Below, piece by piece: positions 1 to 10,272 of a stretch of DNA of 46,595 bases. The notes under the pieces were generated by a model that made no database searches, had not been told where the DNA came from, and saw only the letters and a list, made by a program, of their open reading frames with translations. Location: NCBI GenBank assembly GCA_003427395.1, contig BFEA01000132.1, forward strand, positions 2,721,834 to 2,768,428, in the 5' to 3' direction. A program made the position numbers and the translations under genes. The first letter of the stretch is position 1. Each line of letters begins with the position of its first letter. The stretch comes from Chara braunii (Eukaryota; Streptophyta; Charophyceae; Charales; Characeae).

Positions 1-1260
1 CCCCCCCTATCCTACCCTAGTGTTAACCACCCGGGACCATCACCCATCACCATCTTGGCGGGGTGACCTGACTAGACAGCTGTTGCGGTGTCGGACCAAA
101 TACCCTTACAAGGGTATTTGGCCATGTTTTTGCAGTCGACGATATCGACTACCATGACGGGGCCGGTTTGAAAGTCAAGGCGCTCGCGTTTATAGCGCGA
201 CACTTTTAACGATCTCCTCGACCATTGAGGTCGGGGCAGATCAGTGAGAAAATTTTGTTAAGTATGCCCTTCGACCGAAGAGGTCGAGGGGTCGATTGGG
301 TCAGTATTGTGTCAGGTAGATCTACGACACACACACTGAGACTTAATCGTCGATACGTTAGTTAGAATAAATTAATATACATCTCGACCGTACGATCGGA
401 AAAATTAAAAGTGTGTGATCACCGGATTGGAGTAACGCTCAGATTGCTAGCACTTGCTCGAGCGGTACCACAGACCTTACTTATATTCCGCAACCTGATG
501 CTAAAGCTACCGCTCGGCCTCCTATATGTAGAAAGGGATTTGCCTCTTGGACGATGACTTTTTAACCGCGCGACCACCCAAGTAACCGGTATAAGTAACC
601 GGTATCTTCGTCCCTTTCGGAGGGAAACATCATTGCTATCTCTGATATCTCTCGTACAGGCCGTAGACTCATGCCACTTGAACGGGTACCCGCCTATCTA
701 CCGAAACTGGGCCTCTAAGAGTGTCAACTTTTGTCTTCTTCTGCTCGGCCTCCGGTACTCGGCACATCTACATTTACTTGGTGCAGTACCGGCCTACCTG
801 CTACTTGAGTGTTTTCCGCTACTCTTACGTGTCGCGGGCCTCTTTCCTCACCACTTTAGGTTTTTCCCCGCTGCAACCCTCAATGTCACGGCCACAGGTA
901 AGTACTGGCCTTCGGGCCTTCCGGTCAACCAAGTGCCCTTGCTGGTCACACACACACTCAAGTTGTCAAGCACTCAGACAGGCCCGCATACCAAAGGGGA
1001 AAAAAAAAAAAAAAAAAAACCATGAACACACACAGACTGTGGGTCACGCACGTACACAAGCCGACAAACACTCAGACAGGCAAGCAAACCAGCAAGTGCA
1101 TACACAGACTCAGAAACGGGTTCGGGTCATTGGTTGGACTGAGCCCCACTACCTTACGTATATCTGAGCTGCCCCATTTGTACTCAAAGCAGGAACTAGC
1201 TCAATAGGTTTCGATATGGACTATCAAGCAACAGACTTCGGGATTGAGTCCTCCTGACCT
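1..1260. other. Mostly unique non-coding DNA
   Basis: I see no supported gene. Open frames here are short, overlap on several frames and have no recognisable domain. Small structure present: a strong hairpin at 96-121 (listed separately), a direct duplication of aagtaaccggtat near 580-606, and a poly(A) run at 1000-1019. That poly(A) lies between two copies of cactcagacaggc (971-983 and 1069-1081), which could be the scar of a small poly(A) retroposon. Nothing else can be supported. Confidence 0.5.
96..121. repeat. Hairpin repeat, copy 1
   Basis: A perfect 12-bp inverted repeat, CCAAATACCCTT / AAGGGTATTTGG, with only AC between the arms. The same core with the same downstream motif (tgtttttgca) recurs at 2078-2105, and a truncated version at about 2604-2630. 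The arm ends differ between copies 1 and 2 but stay complementary (CCA/TGG here, GCG/CGC there), so pairing rather than sequence seems to be kept. No terminal duplication was seen. Function unknown. Confidence 0.75.
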
Positions 1261-1307
1261 TGAGCTAGCTCCTTTTGACAAGGAGCTTGACTTTGCTTTC
1301 ACCCGGT

Positions 1308-1392
1308 TTCGGTAGGCCGGGGCTCGAACCCGTGATCTTGAAATCGGAGTTAGTTGCGGTTAGACCCCGTTGTGACAGTTGGCACGACGGGG
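1308..1392 (-). repeat. tRNA-like sequence, possible SINE head
   Basis: Read on the minus strand, this carries a perfect RNA polymerase III B-box-like motif, GGGTTCGAGCCC (1320-1331). Upstream of it is an anticodon-arm-like stretch (GATTTCAAGATC) and a weak A-box/D-arm-like stretch (GTGCCAACTG ... GGTCTAACCGC) that seems to contain an insertion. It does not fold as an intact tRNA, because the D arm is disrupted. A tRNA-derived SINE head or a tRNA pseudogene fits best. A 29-nt poly(T) run (1405-1433) lies immediately upstream on that strand and may be the tail of another insertion. The tRNA-like reading rests mainly on the B box. Confidence 0.4.
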
Positions 1393-1402
1393 TAGTAAGC
1401 AG

Positions 1403-1404
<2 letters not shown>

Positions 1405-1433
<29 letters not shown>
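1405..1433. repeat. Poly(T) run
   Basis: 29 consecutive T on the plus strand, next to the tRNA-like sequence. A second interrupted T run lies at 1638-1661 and a short TA run at about 1673-1686. They could be retroposon tails or simple expansions. Confidence 0.9.
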
Positions 1434-1436
<3 letters not shown>

Positions 1437-2075
1437 GCTAATTCTTTAAGCCCAACCAATTCAATGACCTGTCAAATCTGGATAGGACGGGCTTTCAGGC
1501 CTTTCCTATTGTCATTATAGTATTACGGGGAACCCCGTAGGAGCCACATCCGTGCTCACGCTTCCAACGAGGGAACATGCAGGACCTGCACCCACCAGCA
1601 GGTGCGATACCTGCTACAGCAGGTGAAAATAGATTCGTTTTTTTTTTTGTTTTTTTTTTTTAGATTCTTATTATATATATATATATTTTATTTTTCTCTG
1701 ATCCCGTAGCTATTGTCCACAACTTCGCTTTAGTGAATCTGTGTAGGATAGCCGGGTAGATTCGTTTCCACGAAGTCTGCTCGACTCCGAACACGACGTC
1801 CCGGACTTTGGTTCGCGCGCTTGGGTTGAGTGCTCGTCGGGCAACGCAGCAAGTGCGCAGCAGCGGAAAGGGGATTGCGCATGGGCGAAGAAACGCGGGG
1901 AGAGCGTGAGCAAGGAAAAAACAGCACAGGAAATAGCGGAAGAAAACAGTGTGTGGGGCGCGCGAGAAGAAGAAGAAGAAGAAGAAGAAGAAGAAGAAGA
2001 AGAACAAGAAGGAGAGAGGAAGCAGGGGACGTGCGGGAGTGCGCGAGCGAATGTCTGGAGAAACGGGCGCTGTCG
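1434..2075. repeat. Non-coding DNA with a (GAA)n microsatellite
   Basis: The only clear structure is a GAA/AGA trinucleotide run at about 1964-2005. Apparent open frames through it are poly-Arg, poly-Glu or poly-Lys artefacts of the microsatellite. The rest of the interval shows no recognisable gene. Confidence 0.7.
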
Positions 2076-2107
2076 GTGCGAATACCCTTACAAGGGTATC
2101 CGCCCTT
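2076..2107. repeat. Hairpin repeat, copy 2
   Basis: Second copy of the element at 96-121. The core ATACCCTT AC AAGGGTAT is identical, the outer arms are GCG and CGC with one A/C mismatch between, and it is followed by cccttgtttttgca. It is preceded by ctgtcgg, as copy 1 is preceded by gtgtcgg. A third, partly eroded copy starts near 2604 (agggctatcccccttggttttg) and has lost its left arm. Confidence 0.7.
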
Positions 2108-3589
2108 GTTTTTGCAAATGGCAGGAAAATAGTTTTGGTTTAAGGTCTAAGTATGCCGCGCGAGGCGCGACTGAGTCTATGGTTTACGTTGACTGGGTGG
2201 CTGATTAGAGAAGAGAGTGTGTGGGCGCGTAGACTTAAGGCGCACGTGATTTCTTTTTATCTTTGATGACTGAAGAGCCGACATGGGCGCCGACCAAATT
2301 TTTAAATTTTGATTAAAATATGACTAAATAGATTTTTGTCGTTTGACTGGTGCACTTACCGGTGACTGGTGCGTACGTACGGAGGACGACATCGACGACA
2401 CCATGATTCTGAAGACGTTTCAGCAGATCTGATCGTCGCGTAGTACCCGCTTATTTAGGTGTCGGTCAAGGCTAGACCCAGCCTTGGACCTAGCACTATT
2501 GGTTATAACGTCAGACTGTCATTAGAGAGATTCAGGGATCAAGACCGAGCGGCGACGTCGTGGGAGTGTCAGAGTAGCGCGAAGGGACCGAGGGGATGAG
2601 GACCCGACAGGGCTATCCCCCTTGGTTTTGTCGTCGGCGGCCTCAAAACGGTACTAGCATTTTCCTTTTCCTCGTTCGTCATATTCTGACAATTAAAAGT
2701 TGCAAAAAATTATTTTTATTATTTATTGTTGTTTTGTTATTATTTTACTCTCGTGCTCTTGACTTTGGCGCGACGCTGGGTTTGGGGGTTCGTTGCAACG
2801 GTCAAGGACCTTGAGAGCATGCCTCTTTTCGTTGACCCATGGGCTCCTTGGCGTTCGGGGTGCTGGCGGAATTTCTCTGTCATGCCGTCATTGAAAACGT
2901 GGGCCGAGGAGTTCAGCGTGCATGCGAACAGGTGGGTGGTAGAGTCCGCAAAGTGGAAGAAAATTGGATGGCGGGGGTCGCTACAAGTGCACCGGCGGCC
3001 AGCCGCGATCTGCCGTGAGAGTTTGAGTGTGGGTATATCGTCAGGGCTCGTAAGGTGGGGGATCATGCCCAGGCACGGTAGCTTGAAAACGGCCTGGGGC
3101 GTTGTTGGGAGATCGCAGCGACGCCTCGGCAAACTGCGGATAGTGGGGAACCCCTCTCCACGCTGGTCTTCAAAGTTCTCCAATGAATATTGGCTGCTAC
3201 CATTGAGGGTTGTTCCGAACCCGGTTTACCAAGGCCCACACATAAGCTTGTAGCAGGCCGTGCCTTCAGTTCCGCGGCCAGTTGTCTAAGTAGGGGCTTG
3301 GCCATTATGGGCTCGAGGTGGTGGTTGCCTGAGCCTAGTAAGAACGGGAGAGGTTGTGGCAAGCTGGCGGTGAAGCCAGCTGGGCGCACTGCTCATCGGG
3401 CCTAACAGTAAGGGGCGATAGACTAATTGAACCGGTTGGTAGCTGGTTCCCTCCGAAGTTTCCCTTAGGACAGCTGCAGTTTTTGAATGATTGGTCATTC
3501 GCTACGAGGTCCGCTACTATCGGGAGCAGCGTTAGACGAGGTGAGTACAAAAGCGGAGTGACTGGGTTACTGGGGCTACGAGGTGCTGC
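2108..3589. other. No gene recognised
   Basis: AT-rich to about 2760, then moderately GC-rich. The truncated third hairpin copy is at about 2604-2630. Open frames of 70-175 codons overlap on both strands over 2740-3400 with no motif or codon pattern that favours one, so I call none of them. Confidence 0.45.
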
Positions 3590-4139
3590 GCTAGCAGCAA
3601 CGGGAGAGACCGACAGTGGAGCCAACGAGTGAAGGCAAAGGCAGGCAGGGGGCGGAGCACAGCGGAGAACGCAGGTCGGGGAGCACTAAGCCTGGGCGGC
3701 GGGTTCGATCGGGCTGCGCTAGGCAGCAGTAAGCAGAGCCAGGCCGAGCAAGCGACGAGGAGATGGTAGCGCCAGACTGAAACCGGACGGGCACTAAGAT
3801 ACTACGGGGAGGCAGCGGGTGACGAACGTCAGGCACGAGGAGGCAAGGCGGAGAGACAACGGGTAGCAGTAGAGGGAAGTCGGGGAAAGGCAGAAAGGAT
3901 GAATCCGGGCGCATTTCCGCTCCGGATCCAGTCGGAAAAAGGAGCACCGGGAAGCGAGGGAATGGGGAGGCATCAAGGGGAAGACACGAGAGGAGGTAAG
4001 AGGAGCAAGGGGAGGCGGACACAATACATAGATAACGAAGGCAAATGGAGAAAGGAATCTGGATGCATTTCGTGCCAGATGCATCCGGAGTAGAGATGGA
4101 GGAGAAATGGGAATGGCGGGGGGGAAATTTTTCATATCT

Positions 4140-4165
4140 CACTCGATTCTTATTGGAATCGAGTG
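4140..4165. repeat. Perfect hairpin CACTCGATTC, copy 1
   Basis: 10-bp arms CACTCGATTC / GAATCGAGTG around a 6-nt loop (ttattg). The identical stem recurs at 4497-4522 with loop ttgatg. The stem is unchanged between copies whereas the flanks have diverged considerably. Confidence 0.8.
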
Positions 4166-4496
4166 ATCTAAAGGGCGATTCGGGGGTTTTAGCGTAGGGT
4201 GAATTCATTGGTGAACTCGAAATGGTACCAAAGTTAGTGGAAAGTGAAGTAGGAGGAGAAAACAGTGCGCGGGGGCTATGGCGGAAGGAAGGAGGGAGAG
4301 AGAAAGAAGGGCATAACACATCCTTTGGTGAACGGATTTGGGCAGGGAAAGAAGCGATCCCGGGGTTTTGGCCACGGGCGAATCGAATGAGATGGTCAGA
4401 TGAGGACAAAGTTAGTAAAAGAAGAGTTAGTAAGGAAGGGATGTGCGCCGGGATATGGTGGAAGAGGGGAACGGCGGGAAGGAGAAATCAAGATAC

Positions 4497-4522
4497 CACT
4501 CGATTCTTGATGGAATCGAGTG
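4497..4522. repeat. Perfect hairpin CACTCGATTC, copy 2
   Basis: Same 10-bp stem as 4140-4165, loop ttgatg. It lies in the second half of the diverged duplication described for the purine-rich stretch. Confidence 0.8.
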
Positions 4523-4640
4523 AGCCAAAGGTCAGAATAGAGGTTTGCGGACAAGGCGATTTCGATGGTAGCATTAGTGTTGGCAATAGGTTAGTAAGAA
4601 GAAAGTTAGTCGGAAGGTAGGCTGCACCTAGGGAAAAACT

Positions 4641-6519
4641 TGAATATAACAATGAATACTTCCGCGTTTTAGTGAAAGATTCATTCGATTTTTCCCAGTT
4701 GCTTCTGTGGGGGATGCTGCAGGCAGGCAGCGAAGTTGGAGACTTACCTGTTAGCCAGCAAATTGTTCAGCGTGCTGATGGAAGTCGCATGTCGACGTAC
4801 TATCGTTATGCAAATTGCGAGCCCATTCCATCGGTGCTCTCGGGTTCGCTGATGGTGCCCGATTGTAGTCGGAATGCTCATCACCATAGCCTCAGGCTTT
4901 TAGGCTGTTGTCCTCTCGGTGTTCACGGTCGTCCTCGTGATAGCAGTATGTATGGCCGTAGTGCACGTATCAGGTCAAAGTACAGTCTAGGTGCATAAAG
5001 GATCAAAGACAAGGGGGAGTGAGGAGTTTTGTGCATGGGGGGCTCAAGAGTGAGAATAGGATTCAGTGGTTAGAGAGAGAGAGAGGGTATATGCTTACCT
5101 CAGGGAAAAACGTTGCGGGATGAACCTTGAGCCGGACTCGACGTAGAATTGCGGACTGACCTATGTATGGGATTGCTAGTGAATCTGCCCGTGACTTAAC
5201 GACAGATCCATTTCTCATTTTCACGGTTTTGTTTAAGTGAAGGTACAGTTAGTTGACCGTGTGGTTCGACCCTCCTTTCTCATCAACTACTAGAGGAACC
5301 AAAGGTCGAGGTAGTCAGGCCGGGTCTGCCGTGCGCAAGGGATGGCAGCGTATCTCCCCTGAAGCGTCGACTCGGATTTTGCTACTGCTGTAACATGTTG
5401 CTGCACCTACTGCTAAGACTGATCCCTATGCGTTTGATGCCATGTACTGCCGCTGTGTCTGACCGTGGCTAGCGGTGTATACTGACTGATCAGTGAGTCA
5501 CACAGCCTATTGAACTAGGGGGGCTTACCTGCGGGCGTACTGCTGCTGTTACAGGAGCTGCCAAACGGCAGTCTGATATTGTTGTATTCAAGGGTCCGGC
5601 TACGAATCGTTGTCGTTCGAAAGTGGGGCATTATTGTTGTTGATGTGTTTGCTATACAACGCTGTCCTACTGAGCACACTGTGCACTGCCGATGGAACGG
5701 TTGCTGTACGCACCACCTTGCTAGGCCGTTTTACTGCGCACACTGGATTGTGGTTGCGAGCGTAGTATCCATGCGGCGACTGATGAGCTACATTAGCGTT
5801 GCTGAACTGTGTACCTGGATGAAGTTAGCCGCTGCATACTGCGGCATACTGCTACATACTGTTGCATACTGCTGCTGACTGTTACATCATGCTATATAGT
5901 GGTGATTGGGCTTGAGAGGGAAGATTAATGTTGTGATTTGGGAACTCGTTCGGGGATTGATTTCGGCAGTCTGACTTAAAGTTGACCAAGCGGTTGTTAC
6001 TTGGCCACCATTGCGGGGCCCTCAGGCGCATCAAGGAACCAAGGCCCTCTCATGTGAGTCTGAGTGCACCCCTCTTGTATTTGAGAGTCTCAAGCTATTC
6101 TCCTTCTACCCTTCTGACTCTAAGTCTAGTCTGATACTATGAGAGGAAGGCGGCAGGCGGGATTGCAACCAGTATGACCGCGACAAGACTCTGTGGGGAG
6201 TCAGCCCACCGATTGCAGGAGCCCTGCCGGAACTCGGGAGGAGTTTTGGAGGCAGGGAACTGGGAGATAATCATAATTGCTTCCCATCTATAAACCCTAT
6301 TATAACCCCTATCTATATTCCTTTTCATATTTTTGACTGAGTATACTGCATGCCCCTCTACTTTGACCTTCAGTTTGACTTTCACGATAAAACCAGATCA
6401 AGTAAAGGAATGAATGTGCAAGGTCAGTTTCAATTTCATTGTTTGACTGAAAGCAAATTGTGGGGTTGCATCAGGGGGAAGGGTGGGAGAAAGGCAGTAT
6501 TGCATAAAGTGTGTCTGGA
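4641..6519. other. No gene recognised
   Basis: No domain-bearing frame was seen on either strand. A short, irregular tandem of catactg(c/t)-type 10-11-mers lies at about 5834-5880. A purine dinucleotide run lies near 5070-5086. Nothing else stands out. Confidence 0.45.
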
Positions 6520-7250
6520 TCAATCAAGGGCTGGGCCAGTTCCATAAGTTTGAGAAGACCCAGTGCTATGTTTATTTTGAGTTGCCTGGAGAACCAGACA
6601 TGTTTCATAAGTTTGGGTGGTCTGGTTGCTCTGACTTGTGAGGGCTGACTGTGGATGACTTTCAGGGACCAAGCATGTTCCATAAGTTTGGGTGGCTTGG
6701 TCGCCTTGTTTACTTTGGGGTTTTGTCAGTTTCTTTAGTTCCTGAACGAGGAGGTCTGAGCATGTTCCATAAGTTTGGGTGACTCAACCTCTTCCTGCTT
6801 TGGTTTAGAGAGAAATGAACCAGGCTGAGGGCCAAGACCTGTTCCATAAGTTTGGGTGATCTTGGTCCAACGCCTCGCACATGATGGAACCAGAAGGTTA
6901 TAAATTGACGATACTTTATTATTATATTATTTATGAACAAGCTAGTCAGACAGGGTTGAATAAATTTGGGTGGTCTGACTATAGCTTATCACCAACTGAA
7001 GAGAGTATAAATTAAAAATAAAATTGGGGTACGAAGGGGCAGACTGAGTCTTGAGCTGAAGATGATCGACTCAGCTATATGCTACTTCAAAAGACTAAGG
7101 GCATACAAGTATATAAAGTTTGGATACTTAAACGGTTCAGGGCGGCTTAGTCAGATGCCCAAAGAAGAGAAAAGTTGTTGTGCCCTATGTTTGTGTATAT
7201 TTCATGGTAGAGCTAGACATGTTCCATAAGTTTGGGTGGTCTAGCTTTAC
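6520..7250 (+). repeat. Array of seven constant-loop, variable-stem hairpins
   Basis: Seven copies of a near-constant loop, consensus ATGTTCCATAAGTTTGGGTG, are each flanked by arms that differ between copies but pair within a copy. (1) About 6530-6564: CTGGG/CCCAG. (2) 6592-6627: AACCAGAC/GTCTGGTT. (3) 6667-6702: GACCAAGC/GCTTGGTC. (4) About 6751-6791: GAGGTcTGAG/CTCAACCTC. (5) 6829-6868: GGGCCAAGA/TCTTGGTCC, with one G-T pair. (6) 6944-6980: AGTCAGAC/GTCTGACT, extended by AAGCT/AGCTT. (7) 7207-7250: GTAGAGCTAGAC/GTCTAGCTTTAC, with one G-T pair. Loops of copies 2-5 and 7 are exactly 20 nt and that of copy 6 is 21 nt. A possible eighth, eroded copy is at 7107-7129 (AAGTAT, ATAAAGTTTGG, ATACTT). 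Spacers of about 25-240 nt look unrelated, so this is not an ordinary tandem satellite. Function unknown; seen directly in the sequence. Confidence 0.9.
7044..7074. repeat. Hairpin between array copies 6 and 7
   Basis: 7-bp arms CTGAGTC / GACTCAG with a 17-nt loop that is unlike the array loop. A wider pairing GACTAAG (7093-7099) / CTTAGTC (7146-7152) encloses the eroded eighth copy. These may be unrelated or may be remnants of the same family with lost loops. Confidence 0.55.
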
Positions 7251-7540
7251 GCCTTATGTAAGCTGGGTATAAAGGGCTTAATCATTGAGAGGCTATGAAT
7301 TATTGTTGGTTCAGATTAACTTGGGGACGATGAGAGTACTTACCTTTGTGGTTTGACCTGCATGTGACTGAGTGAGGCTGCTACTTAGTCTGATATTCAG
7401 TTTGATAGGTAGTTGCTTTAGTTGCTCGCCACGTGCTAGAGCCAAAGGAGTTAGTTTCAATTCATGCATTTTCTGAGCTAAGTTTATTTTACTTAGGTCG
7501 ATTTCTGCATTTTCTGGGATCTTTTGTTATACTTGGCCTT

Positions 7541-8107
7541 GTATAAATTTTGGTAAGCCACTTTCTCTACGGGAAGCGCTGTCGAAATTTCTAAAAAAAC
7601 AAGGAGTTAGTCAGATTTTGTCTTTTTTCAGGATCCAACTTTTCTGACCTTTTGGCTTAGTAAAAATTTGGAACACCTCATTTTCTAAAGAGAGTGTTGC
7701 CCAAAATTTTGCTAATGCAGGGAGTAAGACAAAATTAGACCTTGAAAAATCAAAGTCACTTTATATTCTGAACTTAGCTTTGTATAAATCTTAGAATAAC
7801 ACTTTCTCTACGGGAAGCGCCGCCGAAATTTCTACAAATCTGAGGAGTTAGTTAAATTTTGTCTTAGTTGAACTCAGGTTTTGCTTTGAGTTCATATCTG
7901 AATTAGTATAAATCTGGGAAGTCTAGCTTTCTAAAGGAAGTGCTGCCCAAATTTTTACTAATTCAGGGAGTTGGACAAAATTTGACTTTCCAGAATTGGG
8001 ATTTGTTTTTTTCACATATTTGAATTATTATAAATCTTGGAAAGACACTTTTCCTACGGGAAGCGCTGCCGAAATTTTCTTAGTTTAAAGGAGTTAGATT
8101 ACGTTTT
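7541..8107. repeat. Tandem repeat with two alternating monomers (A-B-A-B-A)
   Basis: Five units of about 80 conserved bases lie in a ~120-bp period. Each starts with (g)tataaat-ttgg and ends with ggagttag-caaaattttg. Type A units (7541-7622, 7782-7865, 8028-8107) carry tacgggaagcgctgccgaaa. Type B units (7660-7745, 7905-7990) carry taaaggaagtgctgcccaaa. The cores of like units are 241-246 bp apart, so the true repeat is a ~243-bp dimer. Stops interrupt the frames, so this is not a coding repeat. The type A core contains the palindromes AGCGCT and GAAATTTC. Confidence 0.85.
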
Positions 8108-8777
8108 AACAGGTGACGATTCTCGCGATCCACTCTGTATAAAGTAGATTCTGTCAGGGTCTACCTTTCTTTTGACACTTGCTTAGAGGTAGATTTATGC
8201 TTAGTTAATTAGGATGATTTGAGTGAGATCGTGATATGGGGATTATTCTCCATACACTTATGATTTTAGCTTGGGGATTGACCTGTCTTGTGTTACAGGT
8301 CTTCTTGATCGATTGATTCAGGATTTGGGCTAGATTCAGCTTGATCCTACGACGATCATCTTCAGTTATCACTGATAACAGGTCGGTTGTCGATTCGTCG
8401 GTCTACGATTCAACTCCAATCCACTCCTGTCACTCAACCTAAAACTTTAGACTTGTGATTTGAACTGTTTTGTTGTGTTTTCGCCCGGACTTTATTTGAA
8501 TGGTCATTTAAAGAAAAATACTGAGTATTTTATTTCGAGAGTTGCACAAAGAGTGAGGCTTGTATGGCTAAAAGCAAGGGGTGTGAGTGCAGAGAATGGT
8601 TGAAGTTGACCCCGTGTAGTGCATGAACTTTTTGGTTGAATCTTTGATGTGATTGCAGGTATGTTTGTGGTTCGAATTCTGAATTTGATTGCCTGCGATC
8701 ACATACATATATATGGCTGAGAGGAGTCTCACGGTGACTGTGAGAAGTGATCGTCTTACGTTAATAACCCTTATTCA

Positions 8778-8810
<33 letters not shown>

Positions 8811-10205
8811 GTTTATGGCTTGAGTGTTTTCGTGCGGCCTACAGTGACCGCGCGTAAGGGTTGAACAGATTACGCTTTTGAGAGAGAAAGGAGTTTCCTT
8901 TTTACCCTTTGCTTTTTAGAGTTTCTATAGTTGGACGTTGTAGTCCGTGGAAGCCGTCTAAGTCAAACCCCTTGACTCGCTTCCAGGCCCTAGGTGAAGG
9001 AGCTGGTCTTCAGGGTCATAAGAGATAATTGCCACCACAGGTATGAACCCGTGTACCACCCACTCTCCGCAGGGTACAGAAGAGGGTGTGGTTTTCAACC
9101 GCCCTTGGCGGTTGTCCAACGTCGAGAGATTAACCCTCAAGGCGCGTGTCAGCCGACACTTGAGTGTCGAATGCGACCCTCGAGATTAACGAGGACCGCA
9201 TGAGTATGGGTACCACATAGTACGCCATCACTGCGACCGCTTGCGTACGTTTGCATTGCGAGTCGATATGAGTCAGCCCTGCGTCCGCGCGATTTTATAT
9301 TAAGTCTCAAGCGTGACGCCTATCCGATTCCCGCATCGAAAAGTTATGGGATGACTATTAAGAGACTAGGAGTGTTGTCGCGTTGTTTGTTCTGTGTCGT
9401 TTCGTATACATGTACGTGTGCGTGTTTTTATTTCTATGTTCTTTATAGTGGTGTGCGCGTGGCGTGTGGGATGTGTCCTAGTCGACCGACGAGGAATCGC
9501 GCCTGGGACCTCAGCCCCCCAAGATGCCGGTTCGCGTACGGGTTCGATAGAGGCGTAGTGTCTCGCGTACCCCCTATGCTACAGCGAACGAGAAACGCCC
9601 TCGGCTGGTCCACCTCTGCGATTGCAACTGATCAACTTTCGTACTGTGGACTGGTAGCTCGGCGGGGATATGCCCATCGAAGGGAGGTAACAACTCCCGT
9701 AAGGTGGAGGTAAGTCGTGCCTCTCGTAGGCCCTATCCTGTCGTAGGGGCTCACGAGAGATATGGCTGGCGCACTCGGCCGGAGCGGCTTGCGGAAGCTC
9801 CATATATATTCACGATAAAGGATTACAACCAACTCCTGCGTGACGCGACCAGGAGGGTTCCGCGCTGCCCTTGAGTGGTGCCGGACCGATGCGCACAACA
9901 ACGCGGCGAGAAGAAGCGTGGGCGGGGAATAGCGAAAAAAAACGCACACAGAGGGAAGGAGCAAGACAAAGATGGCCACGTGGTAGAAGGAGGGCGCGGG
10001 GAGGTAGTGCAAGCGGGCAAAAAAAAGAATGGCCACACTAGTAGGACGAAGAAGACGGCGTGGTGCATGGGTCTCAAGGGAAGCAGAGCACACAAGAGGA
10101 GAGCAAGAAGGAGATGGTCGCGTGGTGAATGCAAAAAGAGGATGCGCGACAGCAGGAGATGGCAACGGGGAGAATAGCGACATAGAGGGGGGGGCAAGAA
10201 GAAGT
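8108..10205. other. No gene recognised; (AT)n and a dispersed-repeat copy
   Basis: Contains an AT dinucleotide run at 8777-8810 and the dispersed segment at 9717-9785 described separately. Frames around 8958-9713 are short and overlap. A B-box-like ggttcatacc on the minus strand near 9040-9050 lacks an A box. No gene is supported. Confidence 0.45.
9717..9785 (-). repeat. Dispersed segment, inverted copy of 44796-44865
   Basis: On the minus strand this closely matches 44796-44865 on the plus strand. Shared words in order are gccgctccg-ccgagtgcgcc, then tctcg-ga-cccctacgacag, then gatag-gcc. I estimate about 80% identity by eye. Translated in matching frames both give AAP-ECA-H-SREPLRQDR, so the shared piece might derive from a coding sequence, but flanking frames do not match. 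It is probably a fragment of an unrecognised transposable element. Confidence 0.65.
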
Positions 10206-10272
10206 AGACAGAAGAAGAAGAAGAAGAAGAAGAAGAAGAAGAAGAAGAAGAAGAAGAAGAAGAAGAAGAAGG
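10206..10272. repeat. (GAA)n microsatellite
   Basis: About 20 uninterrupted GAA units. Frames through it (poly-Lys on plus, poly-Phe/Ser/Leu on minus) are artefacts. Flanking DNA from 9870 is also purine-rich. Confidence 0.95.

Larger units (their letters stand above)
3590..4640. other. Purine-rich stretch with a duplicated segment
   Basis: The plus strand is strikingly G/A-rich. A long open frame on the minus strand (3591-4409) is Ser/Pro-rich as a direct result of this skew and has no recognisable domain, so I do not call it a gene. Two stretches, roughly 4090-4230 and 4440-4610, share features in the same order: a GA-rich lead, a CACTCGATTC hairpin and a downstream aagttagt motif. This suggests a diverged duplication about 357 bp apart. 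Confidence 0.45.

Noticed and set aside
633-1167. Two overlapping 130-148 codon frames
   Set aside because: They overlap in different frames, end in poly-Lys from the A run and have no domain.
1906-2208. Frames through the GAA run
   Set aside because: Poly-Glu/Lys/Arg microsatellite artefact.
3591-4409. 272-codon minus-strand Ser/Pro-rich frame
   Set aside because: The whole stretch is purine-rich on plus, which depletes stops on minus; no domain, and the frame runs across two hairpin duplicates.
9030-9060. B-box-like ggttcatacc on minus
   Set aside because: No A box at suitable distance and no tRNA fold.
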